NCBI RefSeq assembly: GCF_019710585.1 | Contig: NZ_JAIFZQ010000002.1 | Coordinates: 1-64,000, forward strand | Reading direction: 5' to 3' | Origin: Arthrobacter sp. MAHUQ-56 | Lineage (GTDB): Bacteria > Actinomycetota > Actinomycetes > Actinomycetales > Micrococcaceae | Length of the DNA: 64,000 nucleotides | Shown here: positions 25,287 through 32,677 of the stretch, piece by piece | How the letters are laid out: every line of letters starts with the position of its first letter | Numbering within the stretch: position 1 is the first letter of the stretch | Position numbers and translations under genes: made by a program | The notes under the pieces: model-generated | Told to the model about the DNA's origin: nothing | Databases searched by the model: none | The model's input: the letters and a program-made list of their open reading frames with translations, nothing else

Positions 25287-26099
25287 ATGGGCAAGTACTA
25301 CTCCCCCAGCGGCGGACTGCCGCCGCAGACCCACCTCACCACCGAGCGGGCCATCGTCACCGAGGCGTACACGGTGATCCCGAAGGGCGTGATGACGGAC
25401 ATCGTCACGTCCAACCTGCCCGGCTTCACCAACACCCGCTCCTGGATCATTGCCCGCCCCATCTCGGGCTTCGCCACCACGTTCTCCCAGCTGATCGTTG
25501 AGATCGGCCCGGGCGGCGGCGCCCCCAAGGCCGAATTCGAGGCCGGCGTGGAAGGCGTCGTCTTCGTCACCAGGGGCAAGGTCAACCTCACCCTCGACGG
25601 CGAACTGCACCAGCTCGAGGAAGGCGGCTACGCCTACTTGGCTGCCGGTGCTGAGTGGGGCCTGGAGAACGTCTCTGACGACGTTGTGTCCTTCCACTGG
25701 ATCCGGAAGGCCTACGAGCGCCTTGAGGGGTACGAAGCCAAGTCCTTCGTCACGAACGAAAAGGACGTTGAACCCACGTCCATGCCGGACACCAACGACG
25801 TCTGGAAGACCACCCGCTTCACGGACTCCAACGACCTTGCGCACGACATGCAGGTGAACATCGTGACGTTCCAGCCCGGCGGCGTCATCCCGTTCCCGGA
25901 GACCCACGTGATGGAACACGGCCTCTACGTCCTGGAGGGCAAGGCCATGTACCTGCTCAACAACGACTGGGTTGAGGTGGAGGCCGGCGACTTCATGTGG
26001 CTGCGCGCCTTCTGCCCGCAGGCCTGCTACGCCGGCGGGCCGGGCGAGTTCCGCTACCTGTTGTACAAGGACATGAACCGCCAGGTGAAGCTGACCTAG
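25287..26099 (+). CDS. allE: (S)-ureidoglycine aminohydrolase (bicupin)
   Basis: 270 residues in two cupin domains (about 60-135 and 190-265). The C-terminal cupin keeps the metal site E205-T-H207...H211 (PETHVMEHG) with Gln245 (CPQACYAG), as in plant and E. coli ureidoglycine aminohydrolase. It releases ammonia from ureidoglycine to give ureidoglycolate, the precursor of glyoxylate. ATG at 25287 with AAAGGA upstream. Last gene of the malic enzyme-malate synthase operon, ended by a long inverted repeat. No allantoate-processing enzyme is nearby to supply its substrate. Confidence 0.92.
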   Translation: MGKYYSPSGGLPPQTHLTTERAIVTEAYTVIPKGVMTDIVTSNLPGFTNTRSWIIARPISGFATTFSQLIVEIGPGGGAPKAEFEAGVEGVVFVTRGKVNLTLDGELHQLEEGGYAYLAAGAEWGLENVSDDVVSFHWIRKAYERLEGYEAKSFVTNEKDVEPTSMPDTNDVWKTTRFTDSNDLAHDMQVNIVTFQPGGVIPFPETHVMEHGLYVLEGKAMYLLNNDWVEVEAGDFMWLRAFCPQACYAGGPGEFRYLLYKDMNRQVKLT

Positions 26100-26126
26100 G
26101 CTTTCCGCAGGCCCAGCGTGACACAA

Positions 26127-26166
26127 CAGCAGGCGCCGTTATGGACCTCCATAACGGCGCCTGCTG
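26127..26166. terminator. Perfect 18-bp hairpin, bidirectional terminator
   Basis: CAGCAGGCGCCGTTATGG (26127-26144), loop ACCT, then its exact complement (26149-26166). Between the convergent allE and alcohol dehydrogenase genes. Confidence 0.8.
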
Positions 26167-26179
26167 CTGGTTTAGCGGC

Positions 26180-27361
26180 TCAGGCCGCCGGGTTGAGGAC
26201 CACCTTGATGCAGCCGTCTTCCTTCTTCTGGAACTTCTCGTAGAGTGCCGGCGCACCGTCGAGGTTGGAGCGGTGGGTGACCAGGTCCATCACACCCAGC
26301 GGATCGGCGTCGTCCTCCACCAGCGGCAGCAGCTGGTCTGTCCAGCGCCGCACGTTGCACTGGCCCATCCGCACCTGGAGTTGCTTGTCGAACATGGTGA
26401 GCATCGGCATGGGGCTGGCCTGTCCCCCGTACACGCCGCTCAGCGAGAGCGTGCCGCCCCGGCGCACAGCGTCGATGGAGGCGTGCAGCGCGGCCAGGCG
26501 GTCCACCCCGCCGGTCTCCATCGCCTTCTGCGCCAGCTTGTCCGGCAGGAGCCCCAGCGCCTGGTGGGCGAAACCGGCCACGGGCGAGCCGTGGGCTTCC
26601 ATTCCGACGGCGTCAACCACCGCGTCCGGGCCTCGCCCGCCGGTCATCTCCCGGAGTTCGTCGCCGATGGTTTTGCTGTAGTCCAGCGTTTCCACACCGT
26701 GCCGGGCAGCCATGGCGCGGCGTTCGGGGACGGGGTCGACGCCGATCACGCGGAAGCCCTGGTGCACGCCGATCCGGCCGGCGAACTGGCCCACGGGTCC
26801 CAAACCGAACACGGTCAGGGTTCCGCCCGCCGGAACGTTCGCGTATTCCACGGCCTGCCAGGCGGTGGGAAGGATGTCCGAGAGGAACAGGTACCGCTCG
26901 TCCGGAAGCTCGCTGCCCACCTTGACCGGGCCGTAGTCGGCGTGCGGCACGCGCAGGTACTCAGCTTGGCCGCCAGGGACGGAGCCGTAGAGTTCGGAGT
27001 AGCCAAAGAGCGCCGCGCCCGAGCCTTTCTCCCGCACCTGGGTGGTTTCACACTGGGACTGCAGGCCTTGCTTGCACATGAAGCAGGAGCCGCAGGAGAT
27101 GTTGAACGGGACCACCACGCGGTCGCCCTTGCGGAGGTTGGAGACGCCACTGCCCACCTCCTCCACAATGCCCATCGGCTCGTGGCCGATCACGTCGCCT
27201 TTGTGCATGTAGGGGCCCAGGACTTCGTACAGGTGCAGGTCCGAGCCGCAGATGGCGGTGGACGTGATCCGGATGATCGCATCCGTCGGTTCCTGGATGA
27301 CCGGATCGGGCACTTCTTCCACACTTACCGACCGTTTTCCTTGCCACGTCAGTGCTTTCAC
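26180..27361 (-). CDS. Zinc-dependent alcohol dehydrogenase, threonine/formaldehyde-dehydrogenase-like
   Basis: 393-residue MDR-family enzyme. Catalytic zinc ligands lie in ICGSDLHLYEV (Cys near 38) and GHEPMGIVEEVG. The structural zinc lobe is CGSCFMCKQGLQSQC (about 90-104). The NAD-binding motif is GLGPVGQFAGRIG. The insertion after the zinc lobe and the IDAVRRGGTLSLSGVYGG segment match the glutathione-independent formaldehyde dehydrogenase-like subgroup often labelled Zn-dependent ADH. Substrate unknown. It is divergent from a small hypothetical gene. The 27362-27519 gap contains a CTTTTC/GAAAAG dyad. Confidence 0.9.
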   Translation of the reverse strand: MKALTWQGKRSVSVEEVPDPVIQEPTDAIIRITSTAICGSDLHLYEVLGPYMHKGDVIGHEPMGIVEEVGSGVSNLRKGDRVVVPFNISCGSCFMCKQGLQSQCETTQVREKGSGAALFGYSELYGSVPGGQAEYLRVPHADYGPVKVGSELPDERYLFLSDILPTAWQAVEYANVPAGGTLTVFGLGPVGQFAGRIGVHQGFRVIGVDPVPERRAMAARHGVETLDYSKTIGDELREMTGGRGPDAVVDAVGMEAHGSPVAGFAHQALGLLPDKLAQKAMETGGVDRLAALHASIDAVRRGGTLSLSGVYGGQASPMPMLTMFDKQLQVRMGQCNVRRWTDQLLPLVEDDADPLGVMDLVTHRSNLDGAPALYEKFQKKEDGCIKVVLNPAA

Positions 27362-27401
27362 AGTCTCCCTTTCGTTGCAGAGTGTCCTTCGACGCTATCT
27401 G

Positions 27402-27417
27402 CTTTTCGCAGGAAAAG
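27402..27417. promoter_or_regulatory. CTTTTC-N4-GAAAAG dyad in divergent promoter region
   Basis: CTTTTCGCAGGAAAAG, perfect 6-bp arms around GCAG, 41 bp upstream of the alcohol dehydrogenase start and 103 bp from the divergent small gene. A candidate operator of an unknown regulator. Confidence 0.35.
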
Positions 27418-27519
27418 TAAGCATGCTGATCAAATACTTGTGGTCCGTGGCCGCTGCTTCTAGCGTTGGAAGGGCCACGTACCCAGGCATGACCGGATTG
27501 CGAACGAAAGAGGAACGCC

Positions 27520-27768
27520 ATGTCGCTGTACCAGCCGGAACCAGTCGAGATCTCCACGCGCATGCGGCCGGGCGAGTGGACCGAAGCCAGCCTGGCGGAA
27601 CTGGTGAACACCTACCGCACCCGGATCAGCGAGATGGGCGCGCCGGCCGCCGATATCGTTACCGACGTCGAGCGGAACGACGACGGGTCCGTCAAGGTGG
27701 CCGTGTCCTGGGCCAAGCCCGCGGTGGCAGGGGGGGAGGGCCCGGTGCCGGGCGGCCAGCCGCTCTAA
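27520..27768 (+). CDS. Small hypothetical protein
   Basis: 82 residues, MSLYQPEPVEIS to PGGQPL, with no signal or membrane segment. The first 65 residues (WTEASLAELVNTYRTRI, then DIVTDVERNDDGSVKVAVSW) look like a small alpha-beta domain. The last 15 are Gly/Pro-rich. GAGGAACGCC before ATG is a good ribosome-binding site. Family not recognised. Confidence 0.6.
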   Translation: MSLYQPEPVEISTRMRPGEWTEASLAELVNTYRTRISEMGAPAADIVTDVERNDDGSVKVAVSWAKPAVAGGEGPVPGGQPL

Positions 27769-27799
27769 GGCCAGCCGCTCCGAGGCAAGCCGGCGGTCC

Positions 27800-28510
27800 T
27801 CAGGGGTTCGGCTGCAGGGCCAGGAGCCGGCCGATCACGCTGGAGCCAAGGTTGTCCAGCAGGTCGCGGGGGCCGCTGTAGACCTCGGCGGCCCCGGCAT
27901 CCCGGAGTTCTGCCGCGTTGATTCCCCCGCAGGTCAGCCCAATCGAAGGGATGCCCAGCGCCGCGGCTGCCTTCATGTCCCAGACCGCGTCCCCCACGTA
28001 GACAGCGTCCCCGGCGTCCATGCCGACGGCGTCCAGCGCCGCCTGGAGGATGTCGGGGGCCGGCTTGCTTTCCGCCGCGTCGTTGGCGCTGGTGGCAGCG
28101 TCGATGAAGGCATCGGCATCCAGCACCTGGCGCATCACCTGGAGGTCCTTCTCTCGGGCCGATGAGGCGAGCGCCACCGCCAGGCCGCCGGCGTGGCATT
28201 GGCCCAGGAGGTCCTTCACGCCGTCGAACGGCCGAAGGGAAGGCCAGTGCGAGGCATACAGCGCGCCATGGCTGGCCATAATGTCTTCATCCTCGGAACG
28301 GTCCCGGCCGTCAGGAAGCAGGTTGTCCACGAGCCTGACTCCGCCCATCCCCACGAAGTGGTGGATGTTGGCCATGGGCACATCGTAGCCGTACTGCCGG
28401 AACGCACCCCACCACGAGAGGGTGTGGATGTAGGACGAATCGATCAGCGTCCCGTCGACGTCAAAGAGAACCCCCCGGCGGCGGCCGCCAGGGGGTGGTG
28501 CGGCGGCCAT
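27800..28510 (-). CDS. HAD superfamily phosphatase
   Basis: 236 residues. Motif I FDVDGTLIDSS (nucleophile and acid Asp near residues 17-19), motif II ASSARE, motif III Lys in ESKPAPDI and motif IV YVGDAVWDMKAA place it in the beta-phosphoglucomutase/phosphoglycolate phosphatase-like group with an alpha-helical cap. Substrate unknown. Its ATG overlaps the stop of the upstream DUF1508 gene by one base (TGATG), so the two are likely co-translated. Confidence 0.88.
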   Translation of the reverse strand: MAAAPPPGGRRRGVLFDVDGTLIDSSYIHTLSWWGAFRQYGYDVPMANIHHFVGMGGVRLVDNLLPDGRDRSEDEDIMASHGALYASHWPSLRPFDGVKDLLGQCHAGGLAVALASSAREKDLQVMRQVLDADAFIDAATSANDAAESKPAPDILQAALDAVGMDAGDAVYVGDAVWDMKAAAALGIPSIGLTCGGINAAELRDAGAAEVYSGPRDLLDNLGSSVIGRLLALQPNP

Positions 28511-28821
28511 CAGCCCACTACCGCCCCACGTGCCGTGGGCAATTTCTTGTGTGCCGCAGGCACCTTCTTGCGCCTCGCCGCTTCCTCCTTGGGTACGCTG
28601 ACAGGCCGCACGCGGTCACGGATGACAGAGCCCGCACCGTCGTGGCTCTTGTCCCGGATCAGGCCGGTGCCGGCAATTTCGCGCGCCATGGCGACGCCGG
28701 CGACAGCCGCCCTCTTGGTTGGAAAGGTCACTGAGATGGCCATCAGGTTACCGGCCCCGTCCAGCATCCTGAGGCGGTAACCACCGTCGGGGGCGTCCAC
28801 GAGCTCAAAATGTCCGGCCAT
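28510..28821 (-). CDS. DUF1508 (YegP-like) domain protein with basic tail
   Basis: 103 residues. The first 50 (FELVDAPDGGYRLRMLDGAG, then ISVTFPTKRAAVAGVAMARE) follow the DUF1508/YegP pattern of a small beta-alpha unit. The C-terminal half is rich in Lys/Arg/Ala (KEEAARRKKVPAAHKK), suggesting nucleic-acid contact (inference). The start at 28821 is fixed by GAGGAG 8 bp upstream. It is co-transcribed with the HAD gene. Confidence 0.7.
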   Translation of the reverse strand: MAGHFELVDAPDGGYRLRMLDGAGNLMAISVTFPTKRAAVAGVAMAREIAGTGLIRDKSHDGAGSVIRDRVRPVSVPKEEAARRKKVPAAHKKLPTARGAVVG

Positions 28822-28880
28822 TGCTATCACTCCTCGGTCAATCACGGCGCGATGCTTGGGAACACACCGTGAGGTGTTGG

Positions 28881-28892
28881 TAAGTATACTTA
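28881..28892. promoter_or_regulatory. TAAGTATACTTA palindrome upstream of the DUF1508 gene
   Basis: Perfect 12-bp palindrome in an AT-rich patch of the 114-bp gap between the GH15 stop and the DUF1508 start, 60 bp upstream of the latter. It contains TATACT, which could be a -10 element on either strand, or the site of a regulator. Confidence 0.35.
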
Positions 28893-28935
28893 TCTATTCC
28901 GCGAAGGAGAAGTTCCAGCCCCGGCCCGCGCCGCC

Positions 28936-30744
28936 TCAGCGCGAATCCACCCTGTCCGGCGGAATGGGGGTATCACTGCGCCGAACCGTATCCTGATGCA
29001 GCTCAAGAGCGCTAGTCACAAGGGCGAAGTGACTGAAGGCCTGGGGTGTGTTGCCCAGCTGGCGCCGGGCCTTCACTGCCCATTCCTCACTGAGCAGCCC
29101 CACGTCGTTCCGCAGTTCCAGCAGGCGCTCGAAGAGCTCCCTGGACTCTTCCCGCCGGCCCGCACCCAGGAGCGCCTCCACCAGCCAGAACGAGCAGGCC
29201 AGGAAGACACCCTCATCACCCGGCAGGCCGTCGTCGCTCTTCTCCGGCCGGTACCGCAGCACGAAACCGTCCTGCGTCAGCTCCTGCTGGATGGCCTCGA
29301 TGGTCCCGACCACCCGGGGGTCGTCGGGCGGCAGGAACCCCACCCGGGGGATCAGCAGCAGGCTGGCGTCCAGCTCGGGACGGCCGTAGGACTGAAGGAA
29401 CGTGTTGCGTTCCGCATCAAAACCGTTGGCCATGATGTCTTCACGGATCGTGTCCCGCAGCGCCTCCCACCGCTCCACGGGACCAGGCAGGCCGGATTCA
29501 CGCACCCCCTTCACCATGCGGTCGGCCGCCACCCAGGCCATGACTTTCGAATGGGTGAAGTGCCTGCGCGGGCCCCGCATTTCCCAGAGCCCGTTGTCCG
29601 GCTGGTCCCAGATGGTTTCGAGGTGTTCCATCAGGGCCACCTGCACGTCCCAGGCCTCGTCGGTGTGTTTGAGCAGCGAGTTGCGCGTCAGGGCGAGGCA
29701 GTCGAGCACCTCGCCCCAGACATCCAGCTGGAACTGTTCCGCCGCCGCGTTCCCGATGCGCACGGGGGTCGAATTCTCGTAGCCTTTCAGCCAGCTCAGC
29801 TCCATCTCGGGCAGCCGCCGCTCACCGTGGATCCCGTACATGATCTGCAGGTCGGCAGGGTCACCGGCCACGGCCCGCAGCAGCCAGTCCCGCCAGGCGG
29901 CAGCCTCCGCCGTGTAGCCTGCCGCCAGCAGGGCCTGCAGCGTCATGGTGGCATCCCGCAGCCAGCAGTAGCGGTAGTCCCAGTTGCGCTGTCCTCCGGG
30001 CTGCTCCGGCAAAGAGGTGGTGACGGCTGCGACGATTCCGCCGGTGGGGCCGTAGGTCAGCGCCTTCAGCGTGACAAGGGAACGCAGCACCGCTTCCTGG
30101 TACTGCCCCTGGAACGTGCATTGGGAAGCCCACCCGCGCCAGAACGCAAACGTGCTCTCCAGGACCTTTTCGGCCTCCACGGTGACAGGACGCCCCACGT
30201 GGCTGGGCGCCCAGGTGAGGACGAACGGCACCTTCTCCCCTGCCTTGACGGTGAAGTCGCTGAACGTGTGCATGTTCTCGCCGTGCAGGGGCGCAGGGGT
30301 AACGAAGTAGACCGCGTCCGGTCCGGCGATCGCGTGCAGGCCATACTTGTCCCGGCGGACCCAGGGGACGATGTGCCCGTAATCGAACCGCAGGGTCAGC
30401 TCGCCGTGCATCCTGACGGTGCCACTGATCCCCTCCACGATCCGGACGATGTCGGCTACGGAGTCACGCGGCGGCATGAAGTCGGTGACCCGGACCGTCC
30501 CCTCGGGCGTTTCCCATTCCGTGTCAAGGATCAGGCTGCCGTCACGGTAGCCGCGCCGGGTGCAGGTGCCGCCGCCTTCGGGCGCAAGCAGCCAGCGGCC
30601 CGCATCTGGAGTGTCCAGCAGCGCATTGAAGCAGGCCGGCGAATCGAACCGTGGCAGGCAGAGCCAGTCGATCGAGCCTTCCTTGCTGACCAGGGCTCCG
30701 GTTTGAAGGTCGCCCACCACCGCGTAGTCCTCAATTCGCGCCAT
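28936..30744 (-). CDS. Glycoside hydrolase family 15 protein (glucoamylase/trehalase-like)
   Basis: 602 residues. The N-terminal beta-domain begins IEDYAVVGDLQTGALVSKEG, followed by SIDWLCLPRFDSPACF, the usual opening of actinobacterial GH15 enzymes. The (alpha/alpha)6 barrel has LPEQPGGQRNWDYRYCWLRDA, split here from TMTLQALL, and ends with DEGVFLACSFWLVEAL, holding a candidate catalytic Glu. No signal peptide, so cytoplasmic; trehalase or alpha-glucosidase activity on short glucans is likely. The ATG at 30744 (MARIEDYAV) is the family start. A longer open frame upstream overlaps the divergent DUF72 gene and was not used. 63 bp separate the divergent starts. Confidence 0.9.
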   Translation of the reverse strand: MARIEDYAVVGDLQTGALVSKEGSIDWLCLPRFDSPACFNALLDTPDAGRWLLAPEGGGTCTRRGYRDGSLILDTEWETPEGTVRVTDFMPPRDSVADIVRIVEGISGTVRMHGELTLRFDYGHIVPWVRRDKYGLHAIAGPDAVYFVTPAPLHGENMHTFSDFTVKAGEKVPFVLTWAPSHVGRPVTVEAEKVLESTFAFWRGWASQCTFQGQYQEAVLRSLVTLKALTYGPTGGIVAAVTTSLPEQPGGQRNWDYRYCWLRDATMTLQALLAAGYTAEAAAWRDWLLRAVAGDPADLQIMYGIHGERRLPEMELSWLKGYENSTPVRIGNAAAEQFQLDVWGEVLDCLALTRNSLLKHTDEAWDVQVALMEHLETIWDQPDNGLWEMRGPRRHFTHSKVMAWVAADRMVKGVRESGLPGPVERWEALRDTIREDIMANGFDAERNTFLQSYGRPELDASLLLIPRVGFLPPDDPRVVGTIEAIQQELTQDGFVLRYRPEKSDDGLPGDEGVFLACSFWLVEALLGAGRREESRELFERLLELRNDVGLLSEEWAVKARRQLGNTPQAFSHFALVTSALELHQDTVRRSDTPIPPDRVDSR

Positions 30745-30807
30745 GTCATTACCCTGCCACACACAGGTGCCGCGGGAGGGGGAAATTGCGGGTGTAGCCT
30801 GAGGCAA

Positions 30808-31539
30808 ATGGCAATCCACATCGGCACCTCCGGCTGGAGCTACGACCATTGGGAAAACGTCCTGTACCCGCCGGGGCTGCCCGTCCGGGACAGGCTGCAG
30901 TGCTATGTCTCCCGGTTCGACACCGTGGAACTGAATGCCAGCTTCTACCGGTGGCCGCGCGACACAACCTTCGCCGGCTGGAACAGGCGCCTGCCGCCCG
31001 GGTTCAGCATGTCCGTCAAGGCTCCGCGGGGGCTGACCCACGCCCGGAAGCTGTACTCCCCGGAGGTGTGGGTGGAGCGCATTGCCCGGTGCTGGCATGA
31101 GCTCGGCGACAAAAGGGCCGTGCTGCTGGTCCAGTTGCCGCCGCAGTTGGCCCGGGATGACGCGAGGCTGGACTACTTCCTGGCGGCGGTTCCGTCCTGG
31201 ATCAGGGTGGCCGTGGAATTCCGGCACCCCACGTGGGAAAGCCCCGAGGTGTTTGCGCTGCTGGAACGCCACCAGGCCGCCTACTGCATCATGAGCGGCG
31301 CCAACCTTCCCTGCACGCTGCGCACAACAGCCCCTTTCGCCTATGTCCGGCTGCACGGGCCGGACCAGCAGCACCTGTACGGCGGGTCGTATTCGGACGC
31401 GGACCTGCACTGGTGGGCGGACCGGATCAGGGAGTGGGCGGGCGCGGGCCTTGACGTCTACGCGTACTTCAACAACGACGGCGGCGGCAACGCCGTGCGC
31501 AACGCGGAGACTTTGAAGCGCCTCCTTGGAGACGGCTGA
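30808..31539 (+). CDS. DUF72 family protein
   Basis: 243 residues of the DUF72 TIM-barrel family: IHIGTSGWSYDHW at the N-terminus, then TVELNASFYRWP, FSMSVKAPRGLTH, VAVEFRHPTW and AYVRLHGPDQ, and YAYFNNDGGGNAVRNA near the C-terminus. All family hallmarks are present. The biochemical role is not established. The ATG at 30808 is 63 bp from the divergent GH15 start, so they share a promoter region. Confidence 0.9.
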   Translation: MAIHIGTSGWSYDHWENVLYPPGLPVRDRLQCYVSRFDTVELNASFYRWPRDTTFAGWNRRLPPGFSMSVKAPRGLTHARKLYSPEVWVERIARCWHELGDKRAVLLVQLPPQLARDDARLDYFLAAVPSWIRVAVEFRHPTWESPEVFALLERHQAAYCIMSGANLPCTLRTTAPFAYVRLHGPDQQHLYGGSYSDADLHWWADRIREWAGAGLDVYAYFNNDGGGNAVRNAETLKRLLGDG

Positions 31540-31595
31540 TGCCACGGAACACCGCCTGCAGCGGGCTCCGCCGCACCCTGTGGCAGAGTGGTGCC

Positions 31596-32639
31596 ATGGA
31601 TAATGCGCTCTCGGGAAACCAGGTCTTCCGGCTGGCCCACAGGCTCTCCGACGCCGTCAACGACGTGCGGATCCAGCTGGCCCAACGCTGGAACTTCGTT
31701 CCCCAGACCATCGCCTACCAGGGCTACGGCTCCACCACCCGGGTGCGGGTGCTGGGACGGGTACTGCTGACGCGGAAGCCTGCGCCGGGCAGCAAGGCCG
31801 AACACGAAGCAAGGAACGGCAACCAGAACATCCGCGGCTGGCGGGCCTTTACCAGCGTGCCGCTGCAGTACAGCGACGTCGAAATCACCATCGACGGCAC
31901 CGTCACCCACGTCACGGCGGACCGCGGCGGCCTGATCGACACGGAAGTGGATGTCCAGCTGTCGCCCGGCTGGCACACAGCAGTCTTGCGGGCGGAGGGA
32001 ACGGAGCCCGCCGAGGCCCTGATCCAGGTGATCGCCCCGGACGTGAAGTTCGGGATCGTCTCGGACATCGATGACACCGTCATGGTGACCGCCCTCCCGC
32101 GGCCCTTCCTTGCCCTCTGGAACACCTTCGTGCTCAGCGAGCGGGCGCGGATGGCCACGCCCGGGATGGCAGTGCTGCTGGACCGGCTGACCATTGAGCA
32201 CCCCGAAACCCCGGTCATCTACCTGTCCACCGGGCCCTGGAACGCCGCACCCACCCTGGCGCGGTTCCTCAACCGCAACATGTACCCCAAGGGCGCGCTG
32301 CTGCTGACGGACTGGGGGCTGACCCAGGACCGCTGGTTCCGCAGCGGCCAGGAACACAAGCACCGCAACCTGGAGCGGCTCTCGCAGGAGTTCCCGGACA
32401 TGCGGTGGCTCCTGATTGGCGACAACGGCCAGCACGATGAAGCGATCTACTCAGCCTTTGCCGCGCAGAACCCGGACAAGGTGGCGGCCATCGCCATCCG
32501 GCAGCTGTCCATCAGTGAGTCGGTGTTCGCCGGCGGCCACTCCGAGGACGGCGACCACACCACGTCCCGGGTGCCGTGGATCTACTCGCCGGACGGCGCC
32601 GGCATCGCCAAACAGCTGGCGATGCTCGACCTGCTCTGA
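31596..32639 (+). CDS. App1/DUF2183 family phosphatase
   Basis: 347 residues. The C-terminal App1 domain has FGIVSDIDDTVM (HAD-type nucleophile DIDDT near residue 158), VIYLSTGPWN, KGALLLTDWG and LLIGDNGQHDEAIY. App1 of yeast is a phosphatidate phosphatase. Bacterial members are of unknown substrate, and lipid phosphate is a guess. The N-terminal 140 residues form an all-beta domain (VRVLGRVLL, VTHVTADRGGLIDTEV). The ATG at 31596 was chosen because the residues before it are Arg-rich and atypical. 56 bp after DUF72. Confidence 0.85.
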   Translation: MDNALSGNQVFRLAHRLSDAVNDVRIQLAQRWNFVPQTIAYQGYGSTTRVRVLGRVLLTRKPAPGSKAEHEARNGNQNIRGWRAFTSVPLQYSDVEITIDGTVTHVTADRGGLIDTEVDVQLSPGWHTAVLRAEGTEPAEALIQVIAPDVKFGIVSDIDDTVMVTALPRPFLALWNTFVLSERARMATPGMAVLLDRLTIEHPETPVIYLSTGPWNAAPTLARFLNRNMYPKGALLLTDWGLTQDRWFRSGQEHKHRNLERLSQEFPDMRWLLIGDNGQHDEAIYSAFAAQNPDKVAAIAIRQLSISESVFAGGHSEDGDHTTSRVPWIYSPDGAGIAKQLAMLDLL

Positions 32640-32677
32640 CCCTGGCCCACAACGGCCCGCCCTGCACCACGCCTGAC

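Noticed and set aside
28996..30780. Long plus-strand open frame antisense to the GH15 gene joined in frame to DUF72
   Set aside because: Residues before the DUF72 start are His/Gly/Pro-rich with no motif. The GH15 gene on the other strand is unmistakable, so DUF72 starts at 30808.
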